This document shows, one piece after another, positions 1 through 8,541 of a stretch of DNA of 64,000 nt. The position numbers and the translations under genes are program-made. The notes below the pieces were generated by a model. The model did no database searches and was not told the DNA's origin. It saw only the letters and a program-made list of their open reading frames with translations. The first letter of the stretch is position 1; the number at the start of each line of letters is the position of its first letter. Source of the stretch: Clostridium sp. AM22-11AC. GTDB lineage: Bacteria; Bacillota; Clostridia; Lachnospirales; Lachnospiraceae. The stretch lies in contig NZ_QUCM01000003.1 in the NCBI RefSeq assembly GCF_003473545.1, positions 213,824 through 277,823 of the forward strand, written 5' to 3'.

Positions 1-630
1 ATGATTGGTGATATAGCGAACCGGATCAATGGCTTCCCTGGTAGGTCCCGCAGTGATGAGAACTTTCTTTCCTGCCATATCTTTCGGGTATCCTACCGTG
101 CGCAGGATATATTCAAACAATGTTTCCGGCTCCGGCATCTTGCCTGCTCCTGTATCGCCGCAGGCCAAATATCCGCTTGCAGGACGGATCACTTCCATTC
201 CGTAGTGCTCCAAAATCTTTAAATTATCCTGAGTAATAGGATTTTCATACATACGTGTATTCATGGCCGGTGAGATGATCTTTGGACAGGTACAGGCCAT
301 AAACGTAGTGGTCAGCATATCATCTGCAATGCCATGAGCCAGTTTGCCGATCACATTGGCTGAAGCAGGGGCTACCATAAAAACATCTGCTTCTTTTGCC
401 AAAGATACATGTTCCACGCTGAACTGGAAATTCCGGTCAAAAGTGTCGATCAGGCACTTATTTCCCGTCAGTGTTTCAAAGGTAATGGGATTAATGAAAT
501 TAGTAGCATTCTGTGTCATAAGTACATGTACTTTCGCTCCTGCTTTTACCAGGGCACTTGCCAGATAGGCGATCTTATATGCGGCAATGCTGCCGGTCAC
601 TCCAAGGAGTATTGTTTTTCCTTTTAACAT
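1..630 (-). CDS. coaBC: CoaBC, phosphopantothenoylcysteine decarboxylase/synthetase (N-terminal part, cut by window edge)
   Basis: Flavoprotein that couples cysteine to 4'-phosphopantothenate and decarboxylates the product, two steps of coenzyme A synthesis. The 210 visible codons cover the whole decarboxylase (CoaC) domain: an N-terminal GVTGSIAAYK flavin-binding stretch, the APASANVIGK motif, and PAMNTRMYENPI with the substrate-binding PxMNxxMW-like signature. The CoaB domain begins at the window edge (VLITAGPTREAIDPVRYITN). The start ATG at 630 has GGAGG seven bases upstream. It is divergent from coaX across an 83-bp gap, so two CoA-pathway genes share one intergenic region. The identification is firm; only the C-terminus is missing. 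Confidence 0.95.
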   Translation of the reverse strand, partial: MLKGKTILLGVTGSIAAYKIAYLASALVKAGAKVHVLMTQNATNFINPITFETLTGNKCLIDTFDRNFQFSVEHVSLAKEADVFMVAPASANVIGKLAHGIADDMLTTTFMACTCPKIISPAMNTRMYENPITQDNLKILEHYGMEVIRPASGYLACGDTGAGKMPEPETLFEYILRTVGYPKDMAGKKVLITAGPTREAIDPVRYITNH

Positions 631-644
631 AAGGGTTCCTCCGG

Positions 645-673
645 TTGTGTTTCTTATTTTTGTGTGATACAAT
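645..673 (+). promoter_or_regulatory. Putative SigA promoter of coaX
   Basis: TTGTGT (645-650), 17-bp spacer, TACAAT (668-673), ending 40 bases before the coaX start. The -10 lies inside an imperfect inverted repeat TGTGTGAT...ATCATAACACACA (661-684) that could be an operator between coaX and coaBC. Confidence 0.5.
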
Positions 674-713
674 CATAACACACATTTCAAGTATTTGAAA
701 GGAGTTCCCCCTC

Positions 714-1481
714 ATGATTTTAGCCATTGATATGGGCAATACCAACATCGTACTGGGTGGTATTGACGAAAAGCAGACCTATTTCATCGAACGTGTGACC
801 ACAGATCAGGGCCGCACAGACACCGAGTACGCCATTCACTTTAAAAACATCCTGGAAATGCACCACATCCAGTTATCTGACATAGAAGGCGCCATTCTTT
901 CTTCTGTTGTTCCGCCTTTAAACACTACGATCTTAAATGCCGTAGAAAAGGCAGTAGGCATCCGCCCTCTGTTAGTTGGCTCCGGTATGAAAACCGGCAT
1001 GAACATCCTTATGGACAACCCTAAAAGCGTAGGAAGTGACATGATCGTAGATGTAGTAGCTGCTATCCATGAACATCCTCTTCCATTGGTGGTGATCGAC
1101 ATGGGAACTGCTACTACCTTAAGTGTTGCTGATAAAAAGGGCAATTACATAGGCGGCGTCATTTTACCAGGACTGCGTGTTTCCTTAAACTCCTTAAGCG
1201 GAAAAACGGCCCAGCTTCCTTACATCAGCCTGGAAGTGCCAAATAAGGTCATTGGAAAGAACACCATCGACTGTATGAGAGCCGGTATTGTTTTCAGCAA
1301 TGTAGACATGATCGACGGTATCTTAGACCGTATGGAAAAAGAACTGGGAGAAACACCTACTGTAATCGCAACCGGCGGTCTGGCACGTTTTATCACCCCT
1401 CTTTGCAGACATGAGATCATCTTTGATGATGCGCTGCTGCTTAAAGGACTTCTGATCCTTTACCGGAAGAATACCCAATAA
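714..1481 (+). CDS. coaX: Type III pantothenate kinase CoaX
   Basis: Phosphorylates pantothenate, the first committed step of coenzyme A synthesis. Length 255 aa matches the family. Visible motifs of the ASKHA fold: the phosphate-binding DMGNTNIVLGG at residues 6-16, the VIDMGTATTLS loop near 125, then GGVILPGLRVS near 145 and a late ATGGLA adenosine-binding motif. Type III kinases are poorly inhibited by CoA and need a monovalent cation (family knowledge). The SD GAAAGGAG sits about ten bases before the ATG. It is monocistronic, with its own promoter and terminator, and divergent from coaBC. Confidence 0.95.
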   Translation: MILAIDMGNTNIVLGGIDEKQTYFIERVTTDQGRTDTEYAIHFKNILEMHHIQLSDIEGAILSSVVPPLNTTILNAVEKAVGIRPLLVGSGMKTGMNILMDNPKSVGSDMIVDVVAAIHEHPLPLVVIDMGTATTLSVADKKGNYIGGVILPGLRVSLNSLSGKTAQLPYISLEVPNKVIGKNTIDCMRAGIVFSNVDMIDGILDRMEKELGETPTVIATGGLARFITPLCRHEIIFDDALLLKGLLILYRKNTQ

Positions 1482-1486
1482 AACAA

Positions 1487-1525
1487 TTCAGGAGCGGTAT
1501 TTCTGCCGCTCCTGAAATAATTTTA
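1487..1525 (+). terminator. Rho-independent terminator of coaX
   Basis: Perfect 11-bp stem TTCAGGAGCGG (1487-1497) with CCGCTCCTGAA (1506-1516), an 8-nt loop and a T-rich tail, starting 6 bases after the coaX stop. Confidence 0.85.
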
Positions 1526-1611
1526 ATTTATTTATTTTTGTGATTGAATTCTCCCCGCACCTGTGTTATGCTGGGTACATCTGATCATTCTTTTACAAGA
1601 TCTTCGTTCCC

Positions 1612-2667
1612 CTATGGATTACATTTCTTACAAGGTTCATATCCCTTGGCGATCACTTCATCCCTGGTTCCTGTAAACTCATCTTTGTTTGCCGCTTTTA
1701 TCTGTGACGCAGCGGAACAGCCCGGTTTATGGAATTTCTTTGAATTAGTATTCAGGATATACGTGGAAGTCTCTTTTGCTGGTGCCTGAGTGTTTTCAGC
1801 CTGAGTCTGTTTTTCTGCCTGGATCTCTGTCTCCACTACTGTTTTTGTTTCCTTCGCAGCAGCCTGCTGATTTCCCGTACCATTTTCATCTAACCAGCTG
1901 TCACCGGTAGCATAATCAATCGTTACTCCCGGCTGCGCATTATAGACAAATACGCAGAACTCAACGCCTTCTCCTTTATCCTCTACTGACTCTGCCTCCA
2001 TAAGCACACCTGCTGCTACCAGGTTATTACCCTCAAAAACAGGGGTCACACGGTATAAAACATGGTTTTCTGTTTCTTTTACATAGTCGGCTGTCATATT
2101 TTCAAAAGGCAGCATTCCCTGGACATTTAAGTATCTGGTTCCTGTGATCAGGTTTTTCTCATTTGCATTTTCCGATGTCAGCTGGTATCCGATCAGATGG
2201 CACCGGTTATACAGGTATTTGCCATCTACAAAGTCATATTTTACTGTATGCCAGCCCGTTGGCTTTACCTGACCGATATTTCCACGTTTCTCTGTAGGCA
2301 TGGTATCCGTTCCTACAGAAGCATATGCCACACTGCACCGTCCCAACGCATCCAGATCCCCATAACTTTCAAAAGAAACATCGGTCAGATCTGCGTCGGA
2401 AAAGAAGGGAACATTGTTATTAACTGCAACATACGGCTGTCCCGAATAAGCCGGGATCGCAGACAGATCAAATGCCCCGCTGTTTCCAGTCTGGGCAGCT
2501 GCCGCCTTTGGTGTCTGGACTGCTTCTACAGTCACGCTTTCTGTAACTGCCTCTGTTGTCTCTTTTACAGCTGCGGACGCCCCCGTAGCAGGTGCCTGTC
2601 CACAGGCGCCAACTAAAAGGGACACAGACATTGCCAGTCCCAATACCCAATATTTTATTTTTCTCAT
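1612..2667 (-). CDS. Secreted lipoprotein DNA/RNA non-specific endonuclease (DNA-entry nuclease type)
   Basis: The N-terminus is a lipoprotein signal peptide with lipobox LVGAC, so the protein is anchored outside the membrane. After a threonine/valine-rich linker (about 25-65) comes a beta-beta-alpha-metal nuclease domain (about 75-255). It has NRCHLIGYQL carrying the catalytic His, then NLITGTRYLNVQGMLPFE, the arrangement seen in EndA/NucA-type DNA-entry nucleases. A glutamine-rich linker (about 270-300) leads to a small C-terminal domain with HxxGCxxAxxI and CxxC (C-KKC near the end), an Ada-like metal-binding module often appended to secreted Firmicute nucleases. Its ATG overlaps the previous gene's stop (ATGA), implying translational coupling. 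Role: extracellular DNA degradation or uptake; which one cannot be told here. Confidence 0.85.
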   Translation of the reverse strand: MRKIKYWVLGLAMSVSLLVGACGQAPATGASAAVKETTEAVTESVTVEAVQTPKAAAAQTGNSGAFDLSAIPAYSGQPYVAVNNNVPFFSDADLTDVSFESYGDLDALGRCSVAYASVGTDTMPTEKRGNIGQVKPTGWHTVKYDFVDGKYLYNRCHLIGYQLTSENANEKNLITGTRYLNVQGMLPFENMTADYVKETENHVLYRVTPVFEGNNLVAAGVLMEAESVEDKGEGVEFCVFVYNAQPGVTIDYATGDSWLDENGTGNQQAAAKETKTVVETEIQAEKQTQAENTQAPAKETSTYILNTNSKKFHKPGCSAASQIKAANKDEFTGTRDEVIAKGYEPCKKCNP

Positions 2668-3095
2668 CTTTCGTACCTCTCTTCTGTTATCTTTTCATGA
2701 GAAGAACCTGGAAATTCCACTGTTTCCACCAGTTTCCATCCGGACAGATCCATAGCAAAATACTGATCTGCAGGATATACCCGGTTCCATTTGTACAGGA
2801 TCACTGAATCAACCTGGGTTGTATCAGGAAACATGTCTTTGCCACAGGGATCTGACTCTGCAAAACAATATTCTCCTTTTGCAGCCTTTTTAAGAAAGTC
2901 TTCATCCACTATAAGGCACTTTCGTACCTGTTCGCTTTCATCTTTCTCAAACATTTTTGCGCTGTACCCATTCATCCACAGTTTTGCATCTCCCACTCTG
3001 TCCAGAATATGCCGACGAAGCACCCTGTCCTGGCTCTGGCGGCGATGGTTAAACATCATGCCCTTGTTGTCATCCACACACACGATCAGGATCAT
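2664..3095 (-). CDS. Conserved hypothetical protein coupled to the nuclease
   Basis: A 143-aa soluble protein starting MILIVCVDDNKGMMFN, with the pattern NxRRQSxD near residue 17 and an acidic C-terminal half. There is no signal peptide and no membrane segment. From memory, homologues in Clostridia are sometimes labelled ribonuclease Z, but the metallo-beta-lactamase HxHxDH motif is absent, so that label looks wrong. It is the first gene of a two-gene operon, with its TGA overlapping the nuclease ATG. Function unknown; a role with the nuclease is inference from coupling only. Confidence 0.8.
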   Translation of the reverse strand: MILIVCVDDNKGMMFNHRRQSQDRVLRRHILDRVGDAKLWMNGYSAKMFEKDESEQVRKCLIVDEDFLKKAAKGEYCFAESDPCGKDMFPDTTQVDSVILYKWNRVYPADQYFAMDLSGWKLVETVEFPGSSHEKITEERYER

Positions 3096-3161
3096 ACGAT
3101 TTTACACCCCGTTTCTGTTTTATATCCTCTCGGAATTTTTCATTTTCGCACACACTCTTAT

Positions 3162-3190
3162 ATTATAATTGTTTCTTCTGATCCACGCAA
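3162..3190 (-). promoter_or_regulatory. Putative SigA promoter of the hypothetical/nuclease operon
   Basis: Minus strand: TTGCGT (3190-3185), 17-bp spacer, TATAAT (3167-3162), about 67 bases upstream of the start at 3095. Confidence 0.55.
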
Positions 3191-3203
3191 TTTCTTTTTC
3201 CAG

Positions 3204-3233
3204 GTATAAAATCCCCTCATTCCGTGCATCATT
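3204..3233 (+). promoter_or_regulatory. Putative SigG (forespore) promoter of sigG
   Basis: GTATA (3204-3208), exactly 18 bases, then CATCATT (3227-3233). The published SigG consensus is GHATR-N18-CATNHTA; only the last base differs. This fits autoregulation of sigG. A perfect 12-bp palindrome CCGTTATAACGG (3234-3245) follows immediately. Confidence 0.5.
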
Positions 3234-3285
3234 CCGTTATAACGGCGTTTTTCATCGAAGCTATCATAACGGAGGTAGACACAAT

Positions 3286-4062
3286 ATGTCCGGCTATAAA
3301 GTTGAGATCTGCGGAGTGAATACAGCAAAGCTGCCGCTTCTTAGCAGCAAAGAAAAAGAAGAATTGTTTGAGAAGATACTAAAAGGGGATAAAGATGCAA
3401 GGGAACGCTACATTAAAGGAAACCTGCGGCTGGTGCTAAGTGTGATCCAGCGTTTTTCCGGCAGTCAGGAGAATTTAGATGATCTGTTCCAGATCGGATG
3501 TATCGGCCTGATCAAAGCCATTGACAATTTTGATATTACACAGAATGTTAAATTTTCCACTTATGCCGTACCAATGATCTTAGGGGAGGTGAGAAGGTAT
3601 CTGCGGGATAATAATGCCATCCGGGTCAGCCGCTCCCTGCGTGATACTGCTTACAAGGCGCTCTGTGCCAGGGAACAGCTTACAAGGCTTCACGCAAAAG
3701 AGCCAACGATCATGGAGATCGCACAGGAGATCGGCATCTCCGGGGAAGATATCACCTATGCCTTAGATGCCATCCAGACACCGGTCAGTCTCTATGAACC
3801 GGTTTTCACAGACGGCGGTGATCCTCTTTATGTTATGGATCAGATCAGCGATAAGAAAAACCGGGAAGAAAACTGGGTGGAAGACCTTTCTCTTTTAGAA
3901 GCCATGAAACGGCTTCCGGACCGGGAACGCCACATTATCGACATGCGTTTTTTTGAAGGTAAAACACAGACAGAGGTGGCACAGGAGATCCACATCAGCC
4001 AGGCCCAGGTCTCAAGGCTTGAAAAAAATGCCCTGCGTTCCATGCGTACCTATCTGGCCTGA
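3286..4062 (+). CDS. sigG: RNA polymerase sporulation sigma factor SigG
   Basis: Late forespore-specific sigma-70 factor. The N-terminal KVEICGVNTAKLP stretch is the SigG hallmark; region 2 (NLRLVLSVIQRF, DDLFQIGCIGLIKAIDNFD, KFSTYAVPMILGEVRRYLRDN), region 3 and region 4 (helix-turn-helix TQTEVAQEIHISQAQVSRLE) are complete. I chose ATG 3286 (258 aa) because GGAGG lies at 3271-3275 and family proteins start just before KVEICG; the open frame extends 39 codons further upstream without a ribosome-binding site. In most Clostridia sigG directly follows sigE; here it is over 3.7 kb away on the opposite strand. It probably acts with SpoIIAB-type anti-sigma control (family knowledge). Confidence 0.95.
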   Translation: MSGYKVEICGVNTAKLPLLSSKEKEELFEKILKGDKDARERYIKGNLRLVLSVIQRFSGSQENLDDLFQIGCIGLIKAIDNFDITQNVKFSTYAVPMILGEVRRYLRDNNAIRVSRSLRDTAYKALCAREQLTRLHAKEPTIMEIAQEIGISGEDITYALDAIQTPVSLYEPVFTDGGDPLYVMDQISDKKNREENWVEDLSLLEAMKRLPDRERHIIDMRFFEGKTQTEVAQEIHISQAQVSRLEKNALRSMRTYLA

Positions 4063-4136
4063 TCTGTGATTTCTCCTGCTGCCACCTCTGTCCCCAAACC
4101 GGACCTGATGATCAGAGTCTATGCTTTATACTGCCG

Positions 4137-4175
4137 GGAAGCCTTGAAATCAGGCTTCCTTCTCTTCTGAATTTT
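4137..4175 (+). terminator. Probable terminator of sigG
   Basis: Stem GGAAGCCT (4137-4144) / AGGCTTCC (4152-4159), 7-nt loop, then a T-rich tract. It overlaps the 3' end of the convergent kinase-like gene. Confidence 0.55.
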
Positions 4176-5169
4176 TCAACATCCTTAAAATAAAATCCAC
4201 AGAGCCCTCAATTCCATAAGCAGAACTGTTGATACACAGGTCATAGTTATCTGCATTGCCCCATCTGCGACCTGTGTAGAACCGGTAATAACTCTCATGC
4301 TGGCGGTCTAACTGCCGCAGCATGTGCTTTGCTTTCTTTTCATTAAAATCCGGATGCATTTCCATTGCACGCTGCACACGCCGCTCAAAAGGTGCTGTAA
4401 TAAAAATGCTGATATGAGGAATATGGTTGTTGGTAAGGATCACATCGGCGCAACGTCCCATAACGATAAAATCCTCTTTTTTTGCCATATCACAGATCAG
4501 ATCACTCTGGTTAAAGAATACAGCATCCCGTTTGGATAAACCATGGTAACGGCTGAACTGTCTTGCATGATCTCTTAAGGTCATCCTCTTTGGTGCTGCA
4601 AAAGCCACTTCCAGGTTTGCCTTATCCGGATATGCACTGCTGTCCTTAATCCTTTCATCCTGTTCTGCCTGAAGACGTTTTAAAACAGCGGAGAAGATCT
4701 CTGCATCATAGTAATTGATCTTCAATTTATCCGCCAGCATAAAACCGATCTCATTACCGCCGCAGCCATAAGTACGGCTGATGCAGATGATCCGGTGATT
4801 GTCCTTACCAAAACGTGCCTTAAACTGCAGTGCATTTAAGCCTGCTGCTTTCGCATCCAGGATATCCCCACTTGCAAAACTGGTAGGAAGCGCTATTACT
4901 TCCTTTAAAATACGGTTATATTCCGTCATGATCATGGACCGGGTTCCCTTATCTTCAATGGTACGGGCCATATTGCTGATCAGTGCCAGTTCACTTCGCA
5001 GCTGATGAGAGTCTTTTCTTAACATCAGCTGTACCATATCACTGACACAGCCTTCACGGTCACGGTTGAAAACACGGCCCAGAGAAGAACCTAACTGGGC
5101 ATAAACTTCCGCATCCAGATCGTATATACTCTCCGCTAATTCCTGGAGATTTTCCTTGGTATATTCCAT
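4150..5169 (-). CDS. Cytidylate-kinase-like family protein
   Basis: 339 aa. Residues 1 to about 115 form a predicted helical extension without a recognised motif. The C-terminal 220 residues are a P-loop kinase related to CMP kinase: ICISRTYGCGGNEIG is the phosphate loop, FIVMGRCADVIL matches the family's GRG/GR-A strand, and RRVQRAM supplies a lid arginine region. True CMP kinase (Cmk) is shorter and lacks the N-terminal domain, so the substrate is unknown. It follows the antiporter gene by 15 bases, with AGGAGG before the ATG, implying one operon. The pairing suggests a membrane-linked regulatory role, but this is inference. Confidence 0.8.
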   Translation of the reverse strand: MEYTKENLQELAESIYDLDAEVYAQLGSSLGRVFNRDREGCVSDMVQLMLRKDSHQLRSELALISNMARTIEDKGTRSMIMTEYNRILKEVIALPTSFASGDILDAKAAGLNALQFKARFGKDNHRIICISRTYGCGGNEIGFMLADKLKINYYDAEIFSAVLKRLQAEQDERIKDSSAYPDKANLEVAFAAPKRMTLRDHARQFSRYHGLSKRDAVFFNQSDLICDMAKKEDFIVMGRCADVILTNNHIPHISIFITAPFERRVQRAMEMHPDFNEKKAKHMLRQLDRQHESYYRFYTGRRWGNADNYDLCINSSAYGIEGSVDFILRMLKNSEEKEA

Positions 5170-5184
5170 GATACGTTCCCCTCC

Positions 5185-6618
5185 TTATAAAAAGAATACA
5201 AGCATGTCCAGTAAAAAGACCGGAACCAGAAATGCAATGGACCACATCAGATAGCCGAAGAAAGAAGGCATCTTGATACCGTTTTCGTCGGAGATCGCTT
5301 TTACCATAAAGTTTGGCGCATTTCCAATATAGGTATTGGCACCCATAAATACGGCACCGCAGGAAATTGCCTCCAGCATTGCCACCGGTACAGTTCCAAG
5401 AATGGTCTGCATTCCCTCTGTAAATCCCAGAGAACCTGCTGTCGTAAGGAATACCAGATAGGTAGGTGTATTGTCCAGAAAGCTTGACAGGAAACCGGTT
5501 GCCCAGAACATCTGGAACGGCTCTGTGATACCAAGCTCTGCACCCTTTGCCTTTAAGATCATAAGAGCCGGCTGCATAGTGATGAAAATACCAATAAACA
5601 GCACTGCTACTTCCCTGATGGCGCCCCAGGTAAAATGGTTCTTGCGGCGGATCTCTGCATCCGTGGTTTTAAAGGATAAGAATGCAGCTAACAGGATGAT
5701 GACTACTTCGATCAGTGCCGGATAGGTAAGCTTTACATCCCCAAATACAGGAATGCCTTTTACAGCTCCGCTTGCATCTTTAAATGCTGCCATTCCCGGT
5801 AAAGTTCCGCTTAAGATAACGGCAGCAACGATCATAACCAGAAAGATCAGATTGTGAAGTCCCAGGATATGTACCTCTGTACCTGGTTTGCTGATGTCTG
5901 GTTTTCTTCCTTCTGCAATGTCCTTTCTGTAAGCCCTGCGGTCCAGGAAATAAAATACAGTCAGCAGGACCACTACGTTAAAGAGCAGGATAGGCAGCAG
6001 ATGCAGGCTCCAGAAAAACGGAACTCCACGCATAAAGCCCATTAACAGAGGCGGGTCGCCGATGGGTGTAAGGCAGCCGCCAATATTGGAGATCAGGAAA
6101 ATAAAGAATACCATAATGTGGCTTCTTCTCTTTCTCCATGCGTTCATCTTGATCACAGGACGCACCATTAACATACTGGCACCTGTAGTTCCTACCCAGC
6201 TGGAAAGCATGGTTCCCAAAAGCAGAAGTCCTACATTGATCCTTGGAGAACCTGCCAGATCTCCTTCCAGGGTAATATTACCTGCTACGCAGAACAGGCC
6301 AAACAGCAATACAATAAATGTAAGATAATCATCTATAATGCATTCCAGCACTTTTTCAGTTGCTTCTCCTGCGCCAAAAAAGATTGCAAATGGAATGACA
6401 AATAAAACAGACCAGAATACCACTGCATGAGGCTGGTGGCTTTCCCACCATTCTGCCTTTACAAGAGGCATAATGGCTACACACAGCAAAAGACCTGCAA
6501 AAGGAATACAGAACACAGGTGAAATGATCTGCGTTCCTTCCTGTCCGGCTAACGCTGTCAGTGGAAATGCCATAACCATAAGCAGTATGGCTTCCAGCAA
6601 CGAAACCAACTTCTTCAA
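5185..6618 (-). CDS. NhaD-type / CitMHS-superfamily sodium:proton antiporter
   Basis: 477-aa membrane protein with about 11-12 hydrophobic segments. Ion-transporter superfamily features are visible: GNITLEGDLAGSP, LLGTMLSSWVGTTGASML, and SNIGGCLTPIGDPPLLMGF, which carries the conserved GDPP loop; a second half-repeat has SSFLDNTPTYLVF and GANTYIGNAPNFMVK. I placed the start at TTG 6618 because GGAGGAG lies six bases upstream at 6631-6625; a GTG at 6681 has no ribosome-binding site. It exchanges Na+ for H+ in NhaD relatives, though substrate specificity is not proven by sequence. First gene of an operon with the kinase-like gene. Confidence 0.85.
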   Translation of the reverse strand: MKKLVSLLEAILLMVMAFPLTALAGQEGTQIISPVFCIPFAGLLLCVAIMPLVKAEWWESHQPHAVVFWSVLFVIPFAIFFGAGEATEKVLECIIDDYLTFIVLLFGLFCVAGNITLEGDLAGSPRINVGLLLLGTMLSSWVGTTGASMLMVRPVIKMNAWRKRRSHIMVFFIFLISNIGGCLTPIGDPPLLMGFMRGVPFFWSLHLLPILLFNVVVLLTVFYFLDRRAYRKDIAEGRKPDISKPGTEVHILGLHNLIFLVMIVAAVILSGTLPGMAAFKDASGAVKGIPVFGDVKLTYPALIEVVIILLAAFLSFKTTDAEIRRKNHFTWGAIREVAVLFIGIFITMQPALMILKAKGAELGITEPFQMFWATGFLSSFLDNTPTYLVFLTTAGSLGFTEGMQTILGTVPVAMLEAISCGAVFMGANTYIGNAPNFMVKAISDENGIKMPSFFGYLMWSIAFLVPVFLLDMLVFFL

Positions 6619-6837
6619 AATAATCTCCTCCTTTGTATTTACATTTATACATTCATTCTTCGCATTGTTGAATTGTAGCACTTTTTAAGATAAATGCAAG
6701 AATTGATATTTTATTCACGTATTTTCTCATCTTGCCCCTCTTCTTTAAGTATGATAAACTGGTACTATCATGTTTAAAATAACATACATTTTATCGCTGA
6801 CATTATAATTACCCACAGAAAGTGAAGAATTTAACCT

Positions 6838-7752
6838 ATGGAACTGAATGATCGAAGATTTGCGGTCCTTATTGACGCTGACAATGTTTCACCTAAATAT
6901 ATTAAATACATTCTGAACGAGGTTTCCGATCTGGGAGTGGCTACTTACAAGAGGATCTACGGCGACTGGACAGATACAGAAAAGAAAAGCTGGAAAAATG
7001 TACTCTTAGACTGGTCTGTAAACCCGATCCAGCAGTACAGCTATACTACCGGAAAAAATTCTACAGACTCTGCCATGATCATTGACGCTATGGATATCCT
7101 CTATTCCGGAAATGTAGACGGTTTCTGCCTGGTATCCAGTGACTCTGACTTTACCCGTCTGGCACAGCGTTTAAGAGAAGCAGGGATGTTTGTTATGGGG
7201 ATCGGTGAGCAGAAAACGCCAAAGCCGTTCCGCGCTGCCTGCGACGCTTTTAAGATCCTAGAGATCATTTCTTCCGAAGACACGCCGGAGGATGTTGTCC
7301 CTGTAAAAGTAAGTACAGATGAGATTGAAAAAGTCATCACCAAACTACTTATTGAAAACAACAGCCAGAACCAGCCTGTAAACCTGGCAAAAGTCGGAAA
7401 CTTCCTTACCAAACGCTTTTCCGATTTTGATGTGCGCAATTACGGTTATTCCAAACTTTCCACATTTTTGGAAAGTTTAAACAGCAATGATTTCCATGTG
7501 GTAAAACTACATAATGGATATTTCGTCCAGGAAAAGACCGCTTCTGTTCCAAAATCAGAAATTGAAAAAGAGATCTGCCGTCTGATCAAAAACAATAAGG
7601 GACGTGTGGATAACTTAAGCATTATCCATGAAGACTTGAAAAAAACATTTCCTTCCTTTGATGTAAAGCAGTACGGTTTCAGCCGCTTATCCAGCTTTAT
7701 CCGCAGTTTCAATACTTTTAAGATCAAAGACAATGTGGTGCAGATGCGTTGA
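6838..7752 (+). CDS. NYN-domain (PIN-like) protein with two OST-HTH/LOTUS domains
   Basis: 304 aa. Residues 1-150 are a NYN domain of the LabA/DUF88 group: FAVLIDADNVSPKY holds the first catalytic Asp pair, KNSTDSAMIIDAMDIL the middle Asp residues, and SSDSDFTRLAQRLRE the late acidic cluster, as in PIN-like RNases. Two repeated winged-helix OST-HTH domains follow (about 160-230 and 237-304), with matching halves NYGYSKLSTFLES and QYGFSRLSSFIRS. OST-HTH domains bind RNA in other systems, so a role in RNA processing is likely. The SD is weak (GAAAGTGAAGA). It stands alone on the plus strand between two minus-strand operons. Confidence 0.9.
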   Translation: MELNDRRFAVLIDADNVSPKYIKYILNEVSDLGVATYKRIYGDWTDTEKKSWKNVLLDWSVNPIQQYSYTTGKNSTDSAMIIDAMDILYSGNVDGFCLVSSDSDFTRLAQRLREAGMFVMGIGEQKTPKPFRAACDAFKILEIISSEDTPEDVVPVKVSTDEIEKVITKLLIENNSQNQPVNLAKVGNFLTKRFSDFDVRNYGYSKLSTFLESLNSNDFHVVKLHNGYFVQEKTASVPKSEIEKEICRLIKNNKGRVDNLSIIHEDLKKTFPSFDVKQYGFSRLSSFIRSFNTFKIKDNVVQMR

Positions 7753-7776
7753 TCCGCCTCTGCACCACATTTTTAT
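7735..7776 (+). terminator. Terminator overlapping the end of the NYN gene
   Basis: 10-bp stem GTGGTGCAGA (7735-7744) / TCTGCACCAC (7759-7768), then ATTTTTA. The left arm encodes the last codons of the gene. Confidence 0.8.
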
Positions 7777-7788
7777 AAAACAACTTTA

Positions 7789-8529
7789 TTACTCAAAGCG
7801 GACAATTTCTTTTTTTAACCGCTTCATGATCTTTTTCTCCAGCCTGGATATGTAGGACTGGGAAATCCCCATCAGGTCTGCTACTTCTTTCTGTGTCATC
7901 TCTTCCCCGTCTTCATTTGTAAGCCCGTAGCGCAGTTCCACGATCTTGCGCTCTCTAGGAGCCAGTCGGCTGATGGCTGTATTTAACAGATTTTTCTCGA
8001 TCTCATCTTCGATCCCGTGATAGATCACATCTTCATCTGTTCCTAAAATATCGGAAAGCAGAAGCTCATTTCCATCCCAGTCTACATTTAAAGGCTCATC
8101 AATGGAAACTTCCAGCTTGGTTTTATTATTCCGCCTTAAATACATGAGGATCTCATTTTCAATACATCTTGACGCATAGGTAGCCAGTTTTATGTTCTTA
8201 TCCGGCTTAAAGGTATTGATCGCCTTGATCAGTCCAATGGTCCCAATGGAGATCAGGTCTTCCACTCCTACGCTGGTGTTGTCAAATTTCTTTGCAATGT
8301 ATACAACCAGGCGGAGATTATGCTCGATCAGGGCAGAACGGGCTTTCCCATCCTCTTCTGTTCCCAGCATACCGATCATTTTTCCTTCTTCTCTTGCATC
8401 CAAAGGTGGCGGTAAAATGTCAGCCCCTCCAATATAATGTACTTCCCCCTGTCCCGGCATAAGAACCGTCCTGAACCTGGAAACAGTCTTTAACTGAAAA
8501 CGATTTGGTACAGCCACTTTTATCATCAT
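7789..8529 (-). CDS. sigE: Pro-sigma-E, mother-cell sporulation sigma factor
   Basis: 246 aa, made as an inactive precursor. The pro-sequence spans about the first 30 residues and ends near [15 protein letters not shown], the region cut by SpoIIGA in relatives. Region 2 follows ([51 protein letters not shown]), then region 4 with [21 protein letters not shown]. Two adjacent ATGs compete; AGGAGGAATGGATC fits either. It lies 12 bases after spoIIGA, in the classical spoIIG operon order. Confidence 0.97.
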   Translation of the reverse strand: MMIKVAVPNRFQLKTVSRFRTVLMPGQGEVHYIGGADILPPPLDAREEGKMIGMLGTEEDGKARSALIEHNLRLVVYIAKKFDNTSVGVEDLISIGTIGLIKAINTFKPDKNIKLATYASRCIENEILMYLRRNNKTKLEVSIDEPLNVDWDGNELLLSDILGTDEDVIYHGIEDEIEKNLLNTAISRLAPRERKIVELRYGLTNEDGEEMTQKEVADLMGISQSYISRLEKKIMKRLKKEIVRFE

Positions 8530-8541
8530 GATCCATTCCTC

